From a virus, in IMG/VR virus record IMGVR_UViG_3300028384_001275, positions 40,524-104,523 of that record: a DNA stretch of 64,000 nucleotides; one strand, written 5' to 3'. The notes under the pieces were generated by a model. The model did no database searches and was not told the DNA's origin. It worked only from the letters and a program-made list of their open reading frames with translations. Numbering within the stretch: position 1 is the stretch's first letter; each line of letters opens with the position of its first letter. The translations under genes and the position numbers were made by a program. Of this stretch, positions 22,206 to 37,200 are shown one piece after another.

Positions 22206-25200
22206 ATGCCTAAACAGAATATTAACGTATCGGACAGAGTTGAAAATCAACTTCCTGAATTTATTCGGGAAGAAGATACTCAGCTTGTAAACTTCCTTTT
22301 TCAATACTACAAGTCTCAGGAAAAAACAGGTCGTCCTTATGACATCCTGAATAACTTACTGAATTATCTCGACCTGGATGCATATAGCACCCGAGAGTTG
22401 ACAGGTAGCACTGAGCTCCTGAATGATATTGATACTGCGAATACTAAAATTGAAATCGAGTCAATCGATGGATTCCGTGATAAAAACGGATCGATCATGA
22501 TTGATAATGAGGTGATCTACTACGAGACGGTCACCCGTGGTCCTGATGCGATTATTACTCCTGGACTATCTTATCCACAATTCAAAAAGAAAGAGCAGCA
22601 ACTAGAGAATCCATTTCCTCTGTTTGATGGGACTCGGACTGCATTCCCTCTTTCCTTTCTCGGCACCCCTGTAACACCCCCTTCCGCCGAGCACCTGATT
22701 GTTATTGCATATAATCAGTTAATGATCCCTGGTGTTGATTACACCCTTGATAATAGCACTATTAATTTCACATCTGCTCCTAGAGCAAGGACTGGTGCGG
22801 ATAACTCTGACTTCACACAGTTTACTTATCTGGTAGGTTACGCTGATCAGACTATTAAGACACTCGATACTGTCGATGGTAGTGTTTATAATGGCAAAAA
22901 AGAATATCCATTAAAATTTAATACTGAAAATTATAGTCCAACATCAGAGAGTGGTCTTCTTGTCAATAAGAATGGCAGACTTCTCACACCATATGAAGAT
23001 TATACTATCTTCTACGATAAGCTGATCTTTGATAATCCTGTAAGTGGATCAGACGCTATTCATATCAGATCTGTTGAATATATTGCTCCTTCCTATGGAT
23101 CTGGTGCTGTTGGTATTGTAGAAGTTGATGATTCTGGAAGTGTATCTAAAATTAGATCTAAGGTTGGTGGATCTGGTTATCGTTTGGATTTTAATCCAAA
23201 AGTTTCTATTCAATCAAATACTGGTAGAGGAGCAACCGCTCGATCTCTTGTCGGTGGTGTTAAAAACATTAATCTAATTGATGGTGGACAAGGATACACT
23301 TCATATAACCCACCCATCCCCATAGTAGCACGACCATCTTCTGCTAACGGCAGTCCAGCTAAGTTGTCACTAACAGTCGATGATGAGACTGGTCAAGTTT
23401 CAGAGATTTCCCTTGACAATAGTGGTAGTGGATATGAATTTATTCCAGCTATTACGTTTGTTAACCCTGGTGGGGCAAAAATTTCTGGAGCTACTATTGA
23501 CTCTGAAGGTCGTCTAAACCAAGGCAGTATCGTTGTCGATAATGGTGGACTTAATTATACCAATCCTCCAATGGTATACATTGATCCCGCTCCTATTGGT
23601 GGTATTGATGCGAAAGCAACTGCTCGTATTAATCAAGAATCTCAAGTTTATGAGATTCTGATTACCAATCGTGGTAGAGGTTACACCACTGCGCCCAGAG
23701 TTGCGATTATTGATCCTGTTGGTGCCCAGGTCCTTGATGTTACTGTAGCATCTGGATCAGTAACCAATATTGAAATGTTGACAGGTGGTAGTGGTTACAC
23801 CGATGCACCTTCGGTGTATATTGTTGACGATAGAAAAGACTCTGCAGGTGTATCTATTGGTGGCACAGGCGCTACAGCAGTTGCAACTATCTTCAACGGC
23901 GAAATTACCGATATTAACATTACCAATTTCGGTCAAGGATATTCTACTACAGAACCTCCTAAGATTTTTATTGCAGAACCTAAAGCAGCACGAGCATCGC
24001 TTGAAGTTGGATTTGGTGAGGTAACAGGTTACGATATTATTGAGAGTGGTGCAGGATATACACCTTCAGCATTTGAAGGATGCTCTAGAGGAGTGTCTGG
24101 TGCTGTCAGGTTTGATAATTTTAATAATGAGATTTATGCTAAGGAAGATCAGCTGAGACAATCCAGTCATAATGAAGGAGCGACTGTTGTTTCTCTGGAT
24201 TCTCTGTTTATTAAACAAGTTTTTGATAAGTTTAGACGACAGTATCTGCCAACTATTGAGATTGATTATACCAAGATCAATCCAATTCAGGTTATTAAAA
24301 ATATCAGTGACTTCTATGCATCGAAGGGCACCGAGCTCGCTACACAGTATCTGTTTAAGATCCTATTCGGTGAAGATGTTTCCCTTTACTATCCTAGAGA
24401 TGAGATTATTAGTCCTTCTGCAGCAACTTGGGTTGTCGATACTGTCCTCCGTGCTCAACTGATTGAAGGTGACCCCAACAATCTGATTGACTCTCAAGTT
24501 AATCAGTATGCCGATGCAGTTGATCAGAATATCAAGGCAGCAAATGCTCTAATTGAGAATGTCATCACAATCATTGAGGGCACCGATACCATTTATGAAT
24601 TGGCAATCTCAGAGGAAACTCTTGAAGGTGAATTTAAGATTCCTTATAAAACAACTCTGGTTGAGCCTCTGACAACAGATGGTCAGATTATTACTGTTGA
24701 CTCTACAATCGGATGGCCAGAAAGAAACGGCACTATTCGTATTAATGATGAAGAAGTTGTCCAGTATAAAGAGAAGTCTCTCAATCAATTTATCGAATGC
24801 ACCAGATCTAAGAATGGTGTAGTTGAGGATTGGGATCCTGGCACCACTATCACATCAGATATCTACATCTATGTGAATAGAGGTACAGCACAGGAATGTA
24901 AGTTAAGAATTCTCGGTATTGCTGAAGCTGGTACTACAGTACTGGATGACACTGGATCATATTATATCCCTGGTGATAAACTAAAGGTTGCAAACCTCGG
25001 ATCTACTGCAGTAGAAGAGCGTCTATCTTCTTGGTTGTATAACGTTAAAAAACTGATTTCAGTTACTTCTATTACACCTGGTGGTATTAATAATCAGACT
25101 GCAACTGTAGTTTGCAGGAATCCTCATGGATTGTTGGTATCTGATCAGGTGACTGTTTATGGCGCTAACCCCGTTGTATATAACGGCACGTTTACAGTCA

Positions 25201-28200
25201 CTTCTCGTATTGATGATTTCACATTTTCTTATCAGATTGCAACTGGCACCGAGCTAATCCCTCAGGGAAATATCCTTTTGTCGGTTGACCTGAATAGAGG
25301 TAAGTCTGATATTGCTTCTATTAATAAGGTTATCAGTGAGTTTACGACTAATATCCAAAACTCTTTCTTTAATGATCAATACGTTTATGTAGCTGCATCT
25401 GGTCTACCCAACTATAAGATTGGTCCTTTCACTGGATCGGCATTGATCCCTGGCAACCAACGTAAACTGCTTAGATTCCCCAGAAACGTCGAGACTATCT
25501 CTGAGCGTAAGAATATTAAAGAAAACTCTCCAATCGGTGCATGGGTCAATGGTGTTTCTATTTGGTCTTACAAGTCTATTGAGTCTGTCCAGTTTGGTCC
25601 TCTGACTTCCATCTCGGTTACTTCACCTGGTGAAGGTTATGATGCTGGTGCCAAACCAAACCTTGAGATCAATGGTGGTGGTGGAAGTGGCGCAGTAGCC
25701 TCGGTTGTAGTTGATGGTAGTCTTATAGGATTCTCAGTTACTGCTAGTGGTAGTGGATATACCGAGTCACCTCTAGTTTCCATTGTTGGTGGTGGCGGTA
25801 GTGGTGCAACTGCACAAGCTGTTATCACTGGTGGACGTGTTACTAGAATTTTGGTTGAGCAACCAGGTAGTGGATATACTTCCCAACCATCTGTTTCTAT
25901 TACTGGTGGGGGCGGCACAGGTGCAGAAGCAACTGCACAAGTCCGTGGTCCTATTTCTAAAGTCAACGTTACCAACTTTGGTAGTGGATATACATCACTA
26001 CCTGAAGTTAAAGTTAACTCTGGTGAAGGTGCTCTGGCACAACCCATCGTTATTAATGGTCGTATCGTTTCGATCGCTATTATTAACTCTGGTCAAAAGT
26101 ATACCAGTGCTCCCAATGTCATCATCAATGGTGATGGTTTCGGTGCTATTGCACAAGCAACTATTGGCACAACTGGTGAAGACAAGGGTCGTGTCCTTTC
26201 TATCCAAATCACCAACAAAGGTATTGGTTACACCCAAGGCAATACTACAGTCCGTCTGGAATCTGTTGGTCAACTGGCAACTTTTGAGGCTCAGGTCTTT
26301 AAGTGGAATAAAAACCTTCAGTATGACTTGAGTGCAAAGTATGATAATGCAAGAGGTTACGTCTTTACTGGATACAACAACCAGTTTGGTGGTGAATATG
26401 CTCACTTGAGCGATCCCAAAGAATTGCGTTATGTGGTAGGCGATAATGTTTTCCTCGACCCTGTTACACAAAGATTCCAGGAGCTAGAATCCAACTACAG
26501 ACACTCCCCAATTCTGGGTTGGGCATTTGATGGTAACCCCATCTATGGTCCTTATGGTTACATCGATCCCACTGACCAAAATAGTGGTATCAGAAGACTT
26601 CGCACTTCATACAAGCTGAAAGATAATGTTGTATATGACGAGGATACTAATCCAAATCCCGCTCGTGAAGATGGTCCTTCTCTGACCACTTATCCAGCAG
26701 GCACCTTTGTTACTGACTACACTTATGACTTCCAGTCTGGTGATCTTGACAACTATAATGGTCGTTTCTGTAAGACGCCCGATTATCCAGACGGCACTTA
26801 TGCTTACTTCATCACGATTGATGCATCTGATGCAGGTATTGCTGAATTCCCATATATTATTGGACCTCAGTTTAACTCACTACCCGATGAATGGAATTTC
26901 TCACAGACTGCAACTCAGGAAAATATCCCTGCAGGGGTTGTAAGATATAGAGATCCTTACGTTGACGTTGATATTGATATCGATCGTCAACCTAACCAGG
27001 AAGCAGATGTCCTGACAACTGAGCTTGAAGGTTGGCCAATCATTTTTGAAATTCAAGATAGCAATAATGATGGCATTATTGATGCAAATGAGCAACAAGA
27101 AATCTTGGAGATGTCAGAAGAGGCAACTCTGCAGATTTATGATTACTTCCCCCAAGTCTCCGAAGAGTCTCGTGTTGATATTGAAGTTGAAACTACTACT
27201 CAATTTGAAAATGCACAAATTGATGGTTTTGTGATTGAAAACCCTGGTAAATCCTACCAGGTCAACGATACTGTCTTCTTTAATAATGAAGGGACTGGTG
27301 GATTTGGTGCATCGGCATTTATTGAGTCGGTTAAAGGTCAAAAGATTAGTGCATACACCAAAGAGATCATTAATGACCGCCCCTATGGTGTAATTACTAC
27401 TGAGACAGATCATGAGTTGAGACAACAAGACGAAATTATTGTCAACTCTCGCCCAATTACCGATAATACAAGTAAAACCTTCAAAGTTAAGGTTGTCTCG
27501 GGTATTGAAGGTATTACGATCAATCAATCTGGCACAGGATACAACTCTGACATTCCTCCTACCTTTGAATTGATCACTTCTGCTGGTCAAGATGCCCAGC
27601 TAGAGTTGAAACTGGAGAATACTGGTCAGGTTAACGAAGTTAATATCATCAACTCTGGTAATGGTTACGATTCTGATAATCCCCCTCAGATTCGTATTTC
27701 ACATCCTCAGCAATATAAGAAAACTCGCTATTGGGTATCCGAATTAAATGAATCTGCTGGTAATGTAGTTGTTTTAGACACTCAAACAACTGATGATCGT
27801 CGGACATATGTCTGCGGATATGTAACTGAAGCAGATGGAGACCAGTCTGGATTCCTTGCAAAATTTGATGACTTGGGTCAGTTGGTTTGGAAGCGCACAT
27901 TGCTTCCTCAAAACACTGGTGTCAAAAAAGCAGAATTTGTCAAGATGTATATCAATTCTGCTCCAGAAAACGACCTCATTTATGTTGCAGGCCAAACATA
28001 TGACCCATCAAACACCACTTATAACCCAGATGTTTGGATTGGTCTTTATGAGTCTGGATTTAACAATGCAAATGATCCTGATGGCATTCTGAAGTGGCAA
28101 AAATCGATTGCTGGTATCTCTGGTAGCACTAGAAGAGATTATATCACCACAATTACTCTGGACCAAGAGCAACGTATTTATTTGGGTGGTTATACCGACT

Positions 28201-31200
28201 CCAACTCACCCGATCCCAATGATATGTGGATCATTCAGTGTGATATTGAAGGTAATCTGGTTGAGAAGAGAAAAATCGCGTCTGAAGACGGATCTGAAGA
28301 GCTTATGCAGCTCGAATGGATTGCAGATGACAGATTCTTCTTCGTTGGCGTTAATCAAGAAAATGATGACTGCATTTTTGGCGTATTCTTCTTCGATGGT
28401 GCAAATCTGGAGATCGATTACATCAGACAGATTCCTACTGTTGGTGGTTATGTAAGAAATCCTCGTTTTGTTATTGATGGGTATGATGATGTTGTTCTGG
28501 TGTGGGATATTTACAATAATGCTGCATCCAAGCAAGATAAGATTCAGGTCAATAAGTTTGCTGTTTCTACAGCACAAACCGCATGGGAATGGAGTAAGTC
28601 TTTAACAATTACAGGTGATTTTATTTCTATTAGTCATGCTGGAGTCAGCGTAGACGTATTTGGTAATTATACGATTGTTTCTGACATCGTAGAGTCCGAA
28701 AACTCTCGCTATAGCATGATTACTTACATGAAGTATGATGGCACCATTATTAAAGAATCTAAGATTGTAGATACTGACAATATTGGTTTTGAAGTAAAAG
28801 CACATAGTGTTGATAACTCTGGCGACCCAATTTTGGCTGTTGATCGTCGTAAAGCAGATCAACTTGCTGCATATAGATTCGATACTACCGATACAATCAA
28901 TGATGATGTCACAAAACGTGATTTGGGCACGTTTGTTTATTTTGATGCTGACGAAACATCCCTCGACACGGCAATTTACAAATTTGGCACCTCTTCTCTT
29001 AAATTGAATGATGTAGCACCAGTTAGTATCACTGGATTTGCACAGACAACTCAAGAGTGGAGTTTGCGTGGTTGGTTTGCAATGAATACCACAGCTCATG
29101 GCACAGATCATAAGCCTGTGCTATTTGCAGTAGACCCTGTAAGTGGTAGTAATGCTTATATGGTCCTAGATGGTGATTCTTCATCTGCAGACTATGGTAA
29201 GGCATTGATTTTCATCAATAATGCCCAAGTTGCTTCTTCTACCTCTACAACTAACTGGACAACCTTTGCATCTGCTGCATGGGTCCATGTGACCTTCCAG
29301 AAGCGTCTGGAATCCCTGGGTCTGTATCAGTATGAAGTTTATATCAACGGTAACCTAATTACTAATTTCCAGTCCACAACTGACATTGGTCTTGATGATG
29401 TAGTCTTGGGTGGTCCTATTTCCAGTCCCACCACTGCTAATTCTTTCCGTGGTCATATTGACGATATTGTGGTAGATGACGATGCACCATATACTTCAAC
29501 TTATACCATTCCTACCGCATATATTCCTGTTACAGATTCGGTTTCAGATATTGCTCTAATTAAATTTGATCGGAATCATACAAAGCGTAATGATTCCTAT
29601 ACAATGACTGGTCTTGATAACTGGTCCACTTTTGCAATGCAAGCAAGTGAGGCAGCAACTGTTTGGACCTCTCTTAATCAGTCTGCAATTAGTGTTTGGG
29701 AAATTGGACCTGGTGGTCTGCAGATTTTGGACATGTCTCAAACTTCTGCCAACCTCCAACCTGCAACTTACACATTTAGTGATGAAAAATTTGAATATGC
29801 AACTAGAACATCGACAATTCCTTCGCCTCTGGGCAAGCAGATGTCGATTGAGGCAAATGTCATCAGTAAATTCTATCTGCGTGATGCACTATATCAGAAG
29901 ATTGACAATGTTAAGGAATTTACCTTTAACCAGAATGTAAAACTGACCAAAGGCAGTATTCTACAGCAGTTTAACTCTGCTGGAATTACCCAAGCCTATG
30001 GCACTATTGTCGAAGTGCCTGTAGGCACTCTTACCAATCCTGGATTTGGCACTAAGTATAAGATTGGTAAAATCTTTGGCAACTTCAATAATGATAATAG
30101 ATTCCGTACAACTGCCAATGATGTCAATCAAATAACAGGGGAATATTTCAAAACTGAAGAAGAGGAATCTCCTTGGCAAGCATCTACTGCATATGCTGCA
30201 GGAGATCGAGTATATAATGCTAAGAGAATTTACGAAGCACAAGGAGCTGGCACTTCTGGCACTATTGCCCCAGTCCATACTGCAGGTGCAGCATCTGATG
30301 GTGTTATTAACTGGTCTCTAGTTGCTGATGCTGGATCATTCGATATTGATTTAACACAACATCCATATCCCAGACCCCAATACTTAGGTTTGGATATGCC
30401 TGAGTGGCAACCACATATCCTGTATGCAGTTGGGCAAAAAGTTTGGTATCGTCTTAATGTTTATGAAGTAGCCCCATCTGGTGGTGGCGTTACTACCACC
30501 ACACCACCCACTCATACTACTGGTGATGTTTCTGATGGCACTGTAACATGGAGATTTGTCTCCACAAGCGAAGCTATCAGTGCTAAGGCTCGCCTTATGG
30601 CATACGATCAGGGCAACAACTACACAGTTGAGATCGTTAAAGTGCATCCTGGATCCACGTTTATCCCTGGAGATGTAGTTTCTCTGAATTCAAATAATAT
30701 TGATCTTGCCGATGATGAAAAGAGTGTAACTATTTCTGGATTTGCGTCTGTCAAGGAAATCAAGGTTACTGCACGTCTTGAAAAAGATATTCTTCGCACC
30801 ACTGAGGCAAGGACTAATCTGGTGTATTGCACCTCCAATAGTCCACATTACTTCAAAGAAGATGAAATTATCTTCAGCGAAGGATTCCAAGGAGATCAAT
30901 TCAATGGATCTTTCTTTGTTGATCAAGTTATTGGATCTAGAGAATTTACTTTTGCTATCCGTGCTACTGCAGTAAGTGATCCTGCTTTTGAGCAAAATGC
31001 TATTGCAAGAGTCAACATTTATGGCAAACACCCAACGTTGGAATTTACTAGAGATCATCAATATGTCTTCGATGTATCTGATCCTTCTAACTTTGGATAT
31101 TATCTCTCCTTCTCCCAGGATAACCAATTCAAGTTGGAGTATTCCTTCAATAATATTACTAGAGAGGGCACCCCAGGCATTAATGCTGCTGGATCTACAG

Positions 31201-34200
31201 CACCTTTTGTCAAATTCTCTGTCCTGGGTCAGGTTACGAATATCTCGTATTACTTCGATCCATCACGGACTGGTGCAGATTCACCTGTTGGATCTAATTC
31301 GTTTATTGACGTTATTACAACTCCATATCAAGGTATTTTCAGAATTTCTGAAGTACCTACTGATAAGCAATTCAAATTCCCCCTGCTCAAAGAGCCTGAG
31401 AGAAATGCTGCTGAAGTTATTGATGATGAGTTTGACAACCCATATTCTTTCTACTCCACAACTTCGACAAGAGCAGTTGGACCTATCAATAGTATCAAAC
31501 TGGTTTCTCCTGGTGGATTCTATCAGAAACTGCCTATTATCTCTGATATTGCTTCTTTCCGTCAAATTGAAAAATTGGTTATCAATGACGGTGGCACTGA
31601 ATATGCGCCTGGTGTATATTCGCAAATTGATGTTGATGGAGACGGTGAAGGTGGTAAAGCAACTATTACAGTTGAATTTGATGACGAAGTTGGATCTGGC
31701 ACTATCACTGAGGCAGTTATAACCGATCCTGGTAAAGGTTACACCACTGCTAGTATTGATATTGATGGTATTCCTGGAATCTTAGGATCAACTCTCGCTG
31801 GATCTGGTGGATCCGTCTCTGTTATTATTCCAGACGAGGGTGAGGGTGCATCCGTCTTCCTGACTGGTAAGAATATTGGTAAGATCAGAAGACTGAAGAA
31901 TAATGAATTTGGTTTCGGATATTCTCATGACTATACTCTCAAACCTGAGATTACCTTCCCCGTTAACCTGCAACTCTTTAACACTTCGATTCTTTCTGAA
32001 ATTAAGATCACTAACCCTGGTAGTGGTTATACATCCACACCTGCTGTAGTCATCGAAGGTGGTGGTGGCGAAGGTGCAGACGCAGAGGCAGTTGTCAAGA
32101 ATAATCGTCTTTCTGAAATTATTATCAAGAATCCTGGTGCTGGTTACTCTTCTGAGCCTACTGTCACACTGAAGTCTGAGTTTAACTACGTTGTCAACCT
32201 CGACCTCAACTATCTGCAGTTTAACTTCCCTCACGGTATTACAACTGGTGCAGAAGTGCAATTTAGAGCAGATGATGTTGGTAGCACCGAGGGTCAGTTG
32301 CCTAGACCTTCTAGCGCAGGTCTGACTGCATTGATTGAAGGGCAAACATACTATGCTATTGCTGGTAATGTTAATGGTCTGGAATCTGATCAGATTAGAT
32401 TTGCATTGACCGCCGCTGCAGCTGCATCTGGAGACTTTATTACATTCCTGACTCAAGGTGAAGGTCGTCAAGTCCTTCTTACTGAAGTGTTTGGTGGTGC
32501 TGCCGAGGCAGTTGTTGAAACATCCAGATTCTTGGAAGGTGAAACTGTTTTCCAAGGGACAAACATTGAGCAAGCGACAGCAACAGGCACGGTTTCTAAC
32601 AATACTGGTTGGCAGATTGGTCCTAAAATTCTTAAGATTGTTGATTACACTGGTGATTGGGAATCGGGCGAAAGAGTAACTGGCACCATTTCTAAGGCAT
32701 CTGGTGTAATTGATAACTTCAGCATTGCTCGTGGCGTGTTGAATATTGGATCTTTGACTCGCACACCTGGTCGCTTTATTGATGACGTAGGTAAACCCTC
32801 TGAGATTGTCCAGAAGATTCAAGACTCCTTCTTCTATCAAAACTTCTCTTACGTTATTAAGTCTGAAACTCCAATCACTAATTGGAAAACTCAGATTCTT
32901 GAAAATAATCACCCAGCTGGATTTAACCTCTTTGGTCAGTTAGAGCTATCTGGTGGTAAGGATGTCTCTGGTCGTAAGATTGGCACAGAATTCACCAAGC
33001 AGGTGAATATCAATAACTACAGCAATGTTAATGAGATTACTTCATTCGGTGCTGCACAACCCATCTACACAGATTACAACAACACTGAAGTCCTCTTCCG
33101 TAAGAAGCGTCTGACCTCCTCCGAGGAAATTCTGACTTCTATTGTTAAGAAGCTGGATGATATCTCAGGTAGATTCAATGGTATCGATAAACAATTCCCC
33201 ATCACCGTTGAAGGTGAGCAAGTTATTGTCAATCAAGATCAGTTGATGATCACTTTGAATGGTGTGATTCAGGCACCTGGCGATTCATACTCTGTGGTCG
33301 GTGGTAACCTGGTCTTCTCTGAGCCTCCTAAGCCTCCCTCTAAGGTCAACTACAGAAATATCTCTATTAGCACAATTCCCATCACCAGAATCAATCTATA
33401 TTCTGGTCAAGTTGGCATTCCTAACTATGGTATTTTCCCCACTCTGGGTCAGCAGATCCAAGGAGAAAACTCGGATGCAGTTGCTACTGTTATTGGATCT
33501 GGCACTAATCACATTGATGTTATCAATATCAATGGCGTATTTGAGTTGAATGAAGAGATCGTCCGTGGATCACTCTTCTCAGCATTGGTCCAGTCGATTG
33601 AAGTCCAGAATACTAATACAATCTATGAATTTGGTGAGTCTATCACCAATCTGAATGGTGACACTGCAATCATTGAAGAAAATAACCTTAGTGATGGTGT
33701 CATCTCCGACGACCTGGTTATTTCTAAGACATCGGGCACAGCTAAGTATGAGACTGGCATTTTCAATATCAGACTAAATGATTATATTATCTCTGCTAAG
33801 TCTAATATTGCTGCTCAAGTTACCAGCATTTCACCTTACAGAGATCCAAATACAAGTGATATTGTAGATGAATTGATCATCAACCAAGGATCTTCTTTCT
33901 TTGGTCTGCTGTTTGAGCGTTTGGTTTCTCTAACCAATCCTAACGTAATCCTGGATGATATTTCTAAGTCCTCGATTACACCCACTGAATTGTATGATGC
34001 TTCAGAGCGTATCAACGCCGACTTCCTCGACTTTGAGGAAATTAGAAGCACTGAGATCGTTTATACAAATCTTGCAAATGGCACTTTTGAAGAAGGCGAT
34101 ACCATTATCAACAAAGAAGTTGATTATGGTAATGCAACCTCGGTATATCATGGTGGAGCTGCAAATAGATTCAAGGATTCCTCAAGAATGATTCTTGGGA

Positions 34201-37200
34201 ATAAGCAAGAAATTATTGACTTCGGTGAAGCAGAAATCGCAGTTTGGCATCCTGGATTCTATTTCCCAGGAGATGTTATTACAAATTCCTGGTCTAGATT
34301 CTCTGATGCATATCGTCTGATTCAGCGTAACAAGCTGTATATCGCTGCTCGTGCATACGATGAGATGATTACTCAGTATCCTTCGCTGTCTGTCCCCGAC
34401 GAGGACAAGTGTCTGCGTGACCTGGAATACTACATCGATGCAATCTCCCTGGATATCCACAGAGGTGGCAATGTTTATACTCGCAAATTTGTCCTTAAGT
34501 ATTTTAATGCTGGCACATTTGATTATGTGAATAGCGAAGTTGCTGAGACTCGTTTTGGATATGAAAAAGCGAAAGATTGGATGATCAAGGCACTTACAAA
34601 CAATATCGATCAAGATTACACTGGTCTCAGTGGTCCTAATGCAGGTATTGTCTTCAAACCTTGGAATGAAATTGATAAAGGTGGTAGTAGGGGATTGGGT
34701 ATTACTGCTGACCCATCACCTAATGATGATTATGGCACAGCTGGTAGTAATGCTGATAATACCGACGTTAATGTTTGCACCGATGTGCAAGATGCGATCA
34801 CTACTCTGTATGGAGTGATTGATGAAGCACTGGAAAATGGCAATACAACAGATCTTCCTGATGAGACGGAAGGCACTTATTCTGTTGGTCAAACCAAGTG
34901 TCGTCGTGATGTGGGTCTTCTGGTCGATGCTATCGCGGGTGATGTTAGCCAAGGGGGCAATTACAACATTGTCGAATTCGCTAAGAGATATTTTGATGCA
35001 GATGGCAATCCTATTACTAACGGTCTTATTGGTGAATATGCAGAATCTCTAACTGCATTTGAAAAGGCAAGAGACTTGTGCTACAGAGCGATTAATAACC
35101 TCCTCTATTATCAGGTTAATACTACTACACCTGAAACTGGTTACATGTTGAATGATCCCACCACTTATGCTGGTCCTTACAGCGGTGGTGAGACCTCAGT
35201 AACTCAACTGGATGTGAGTGCAGCATCTTATACTGCTTCTACTGGTGAATTGATATTGACCGTTGGGTCTGGTCATGGTCTGACGACTTCCGATACTCTG
35301 TATGTCCGTCCATATTCTCTGAGATTTACTTGTGATAGTGATAATCATGCAACTTTCCATGATTATCCTCGTAGTGGTGATCCTGCATTCAACAGTGCAA
35401 GAAATATTACCGCCACAAGCGCGACCACGCTTACTATAAACATAGGGGCTTCTACGAATAGCAGCTTCACTCCTACTGCAGCAACATATAACACTCAGAC
35501 AGGTGATCTGACGCTCACAATCGGCACTCACACTTTGGGTCTGAATGATTATGTGACGATTGCAGACGATGCTCTGACTTTCACCTGCACTCAGGATGAT
35601 GATGCAACCAGTCACACATATCCTCGGTCTACTGACCCTGCGTCTGGACAGAGACTGTTTATTACAGCAAAAACTGACACCACGATTACAGTCAATGTTG
35701 GTGCTTCTCCTGTCGGTCAACAGTATGACCACACCTTCGTTTCTGCAGTTGCCAACTCGGTTACCTACGGTGGTGGATATACCCACACCTTTATCAAGGC
35801 ACTCGACAATGCAGTTTACTCAGGTGGTGGCACACGGGCACAATATTTTGATCAAAACTACTCCTCTGGTAATAACCAGCAGATTGGTAACTGTGCAAAC
35901 GTCCAGGCATATATTCACACCCTGGTCAATATCGCATCAACTGCACTTGAGGCAGGAGATCTAACTAATATCAACGCTCTATCTTCGGTCACTGACGGCA
36001 CATTTGTTGATGGTGAAACTGTCAGGACTACCAAGCTGGGATATGATGATAAGTCCACTGGTCTGTTTACGACCAATGACATCATTAAAGGAGTTAGCTC
36101 CAACGCTTCCTTTACTGCAGTTGGCGTTAATTCTGGTCTGAAATGGTTGTTTGCTGGAAATATTACAGGGACATTTACTATTGGTGAATACATCACAAAC
36201 TCCAGACTAACAAATCAAAATAGCGTCACACAATCTGTCATTACTAAGAAAACTGAATTGTCTGGAACTAAGTCCATTGCATTCCCTGCAACTGGATACT
36301 TGAATATGCCAGAAAGCAATGATTTTGCTTTTGGCACTGGTGAATTTACAATTCAAGGTTGGATTCGCGTCCCCAACGTTGTGGGACTCAAGACTTTGTT
36401 TGATCTGCGTCGAGTATCAACTACAGGATTAAGATTTGTCCTTGATGGCACAACTTTGAGAGCATATAATGGCACATCTCAACTGGTATCTGGAGGAACT
36501 TTAGCAGCAGATACTTGGTATCACATTGCTCTAATCCGATCTTCTGCTGTTACTAGAATTTATCTAGATGGCACACAAGTTGGTAGTGATGCTGCTGACA
36601 CTAATGATTATGGTTATGCGCCTCTTTACATTGGTGCTGACTTTAATGGATCTAATAGCTTCCAAGGTTGGATGGATAATGTGGTGGTCAAGAAGGGCAC
36701 TGCTGACTATAGCTCGGCATTTACTGCTCCTACTCAGATCAATTATGCCAACCAAAATAATGATATTGTCTTCGGTCTTGACGGTGAAGGTCCCTTCATC
36801 CTGTCTACAACTGAAACATATGCAACTCTGACTGGACAAAAAACTTCTTCTGCTACTGTTAAGAAGGTAGATTATACTGCAACCTCCTTGATTATTAAAG
36901 ATGTTGATCTTGGTAGAGCAGTATACAAGAATTTGGCTGATATTGTTGAGTTGAATGATGAGTGGATTGCTGAAGAAGCAGTCGGCAGAATGAAGGCGAA
37001 ATTCCCTGATTTCATCATGCCTGGCGATAACGCAGCTGAAGGTCTCTATACAGGCACCAACTACTGCTTGCGTGATACCAAGGACTTCATCATCGGATCT
37101 CTGGTTAAAGATCTCAGAGAGGGTGGCAACTATCATACCCTCTACACAGGTCGGACCTATCTGGAAGCATCTGGAAAACTGAAGCACGTTGGTAATGAGA

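Noticed and set aside
31788-32912. A 374-codon open frame on the - strand inside the giant gene
   Set aside because: Antisense shadow of GSGY and helical coding sequence, rich in Cys/Arg/Ser with no recognisable features.
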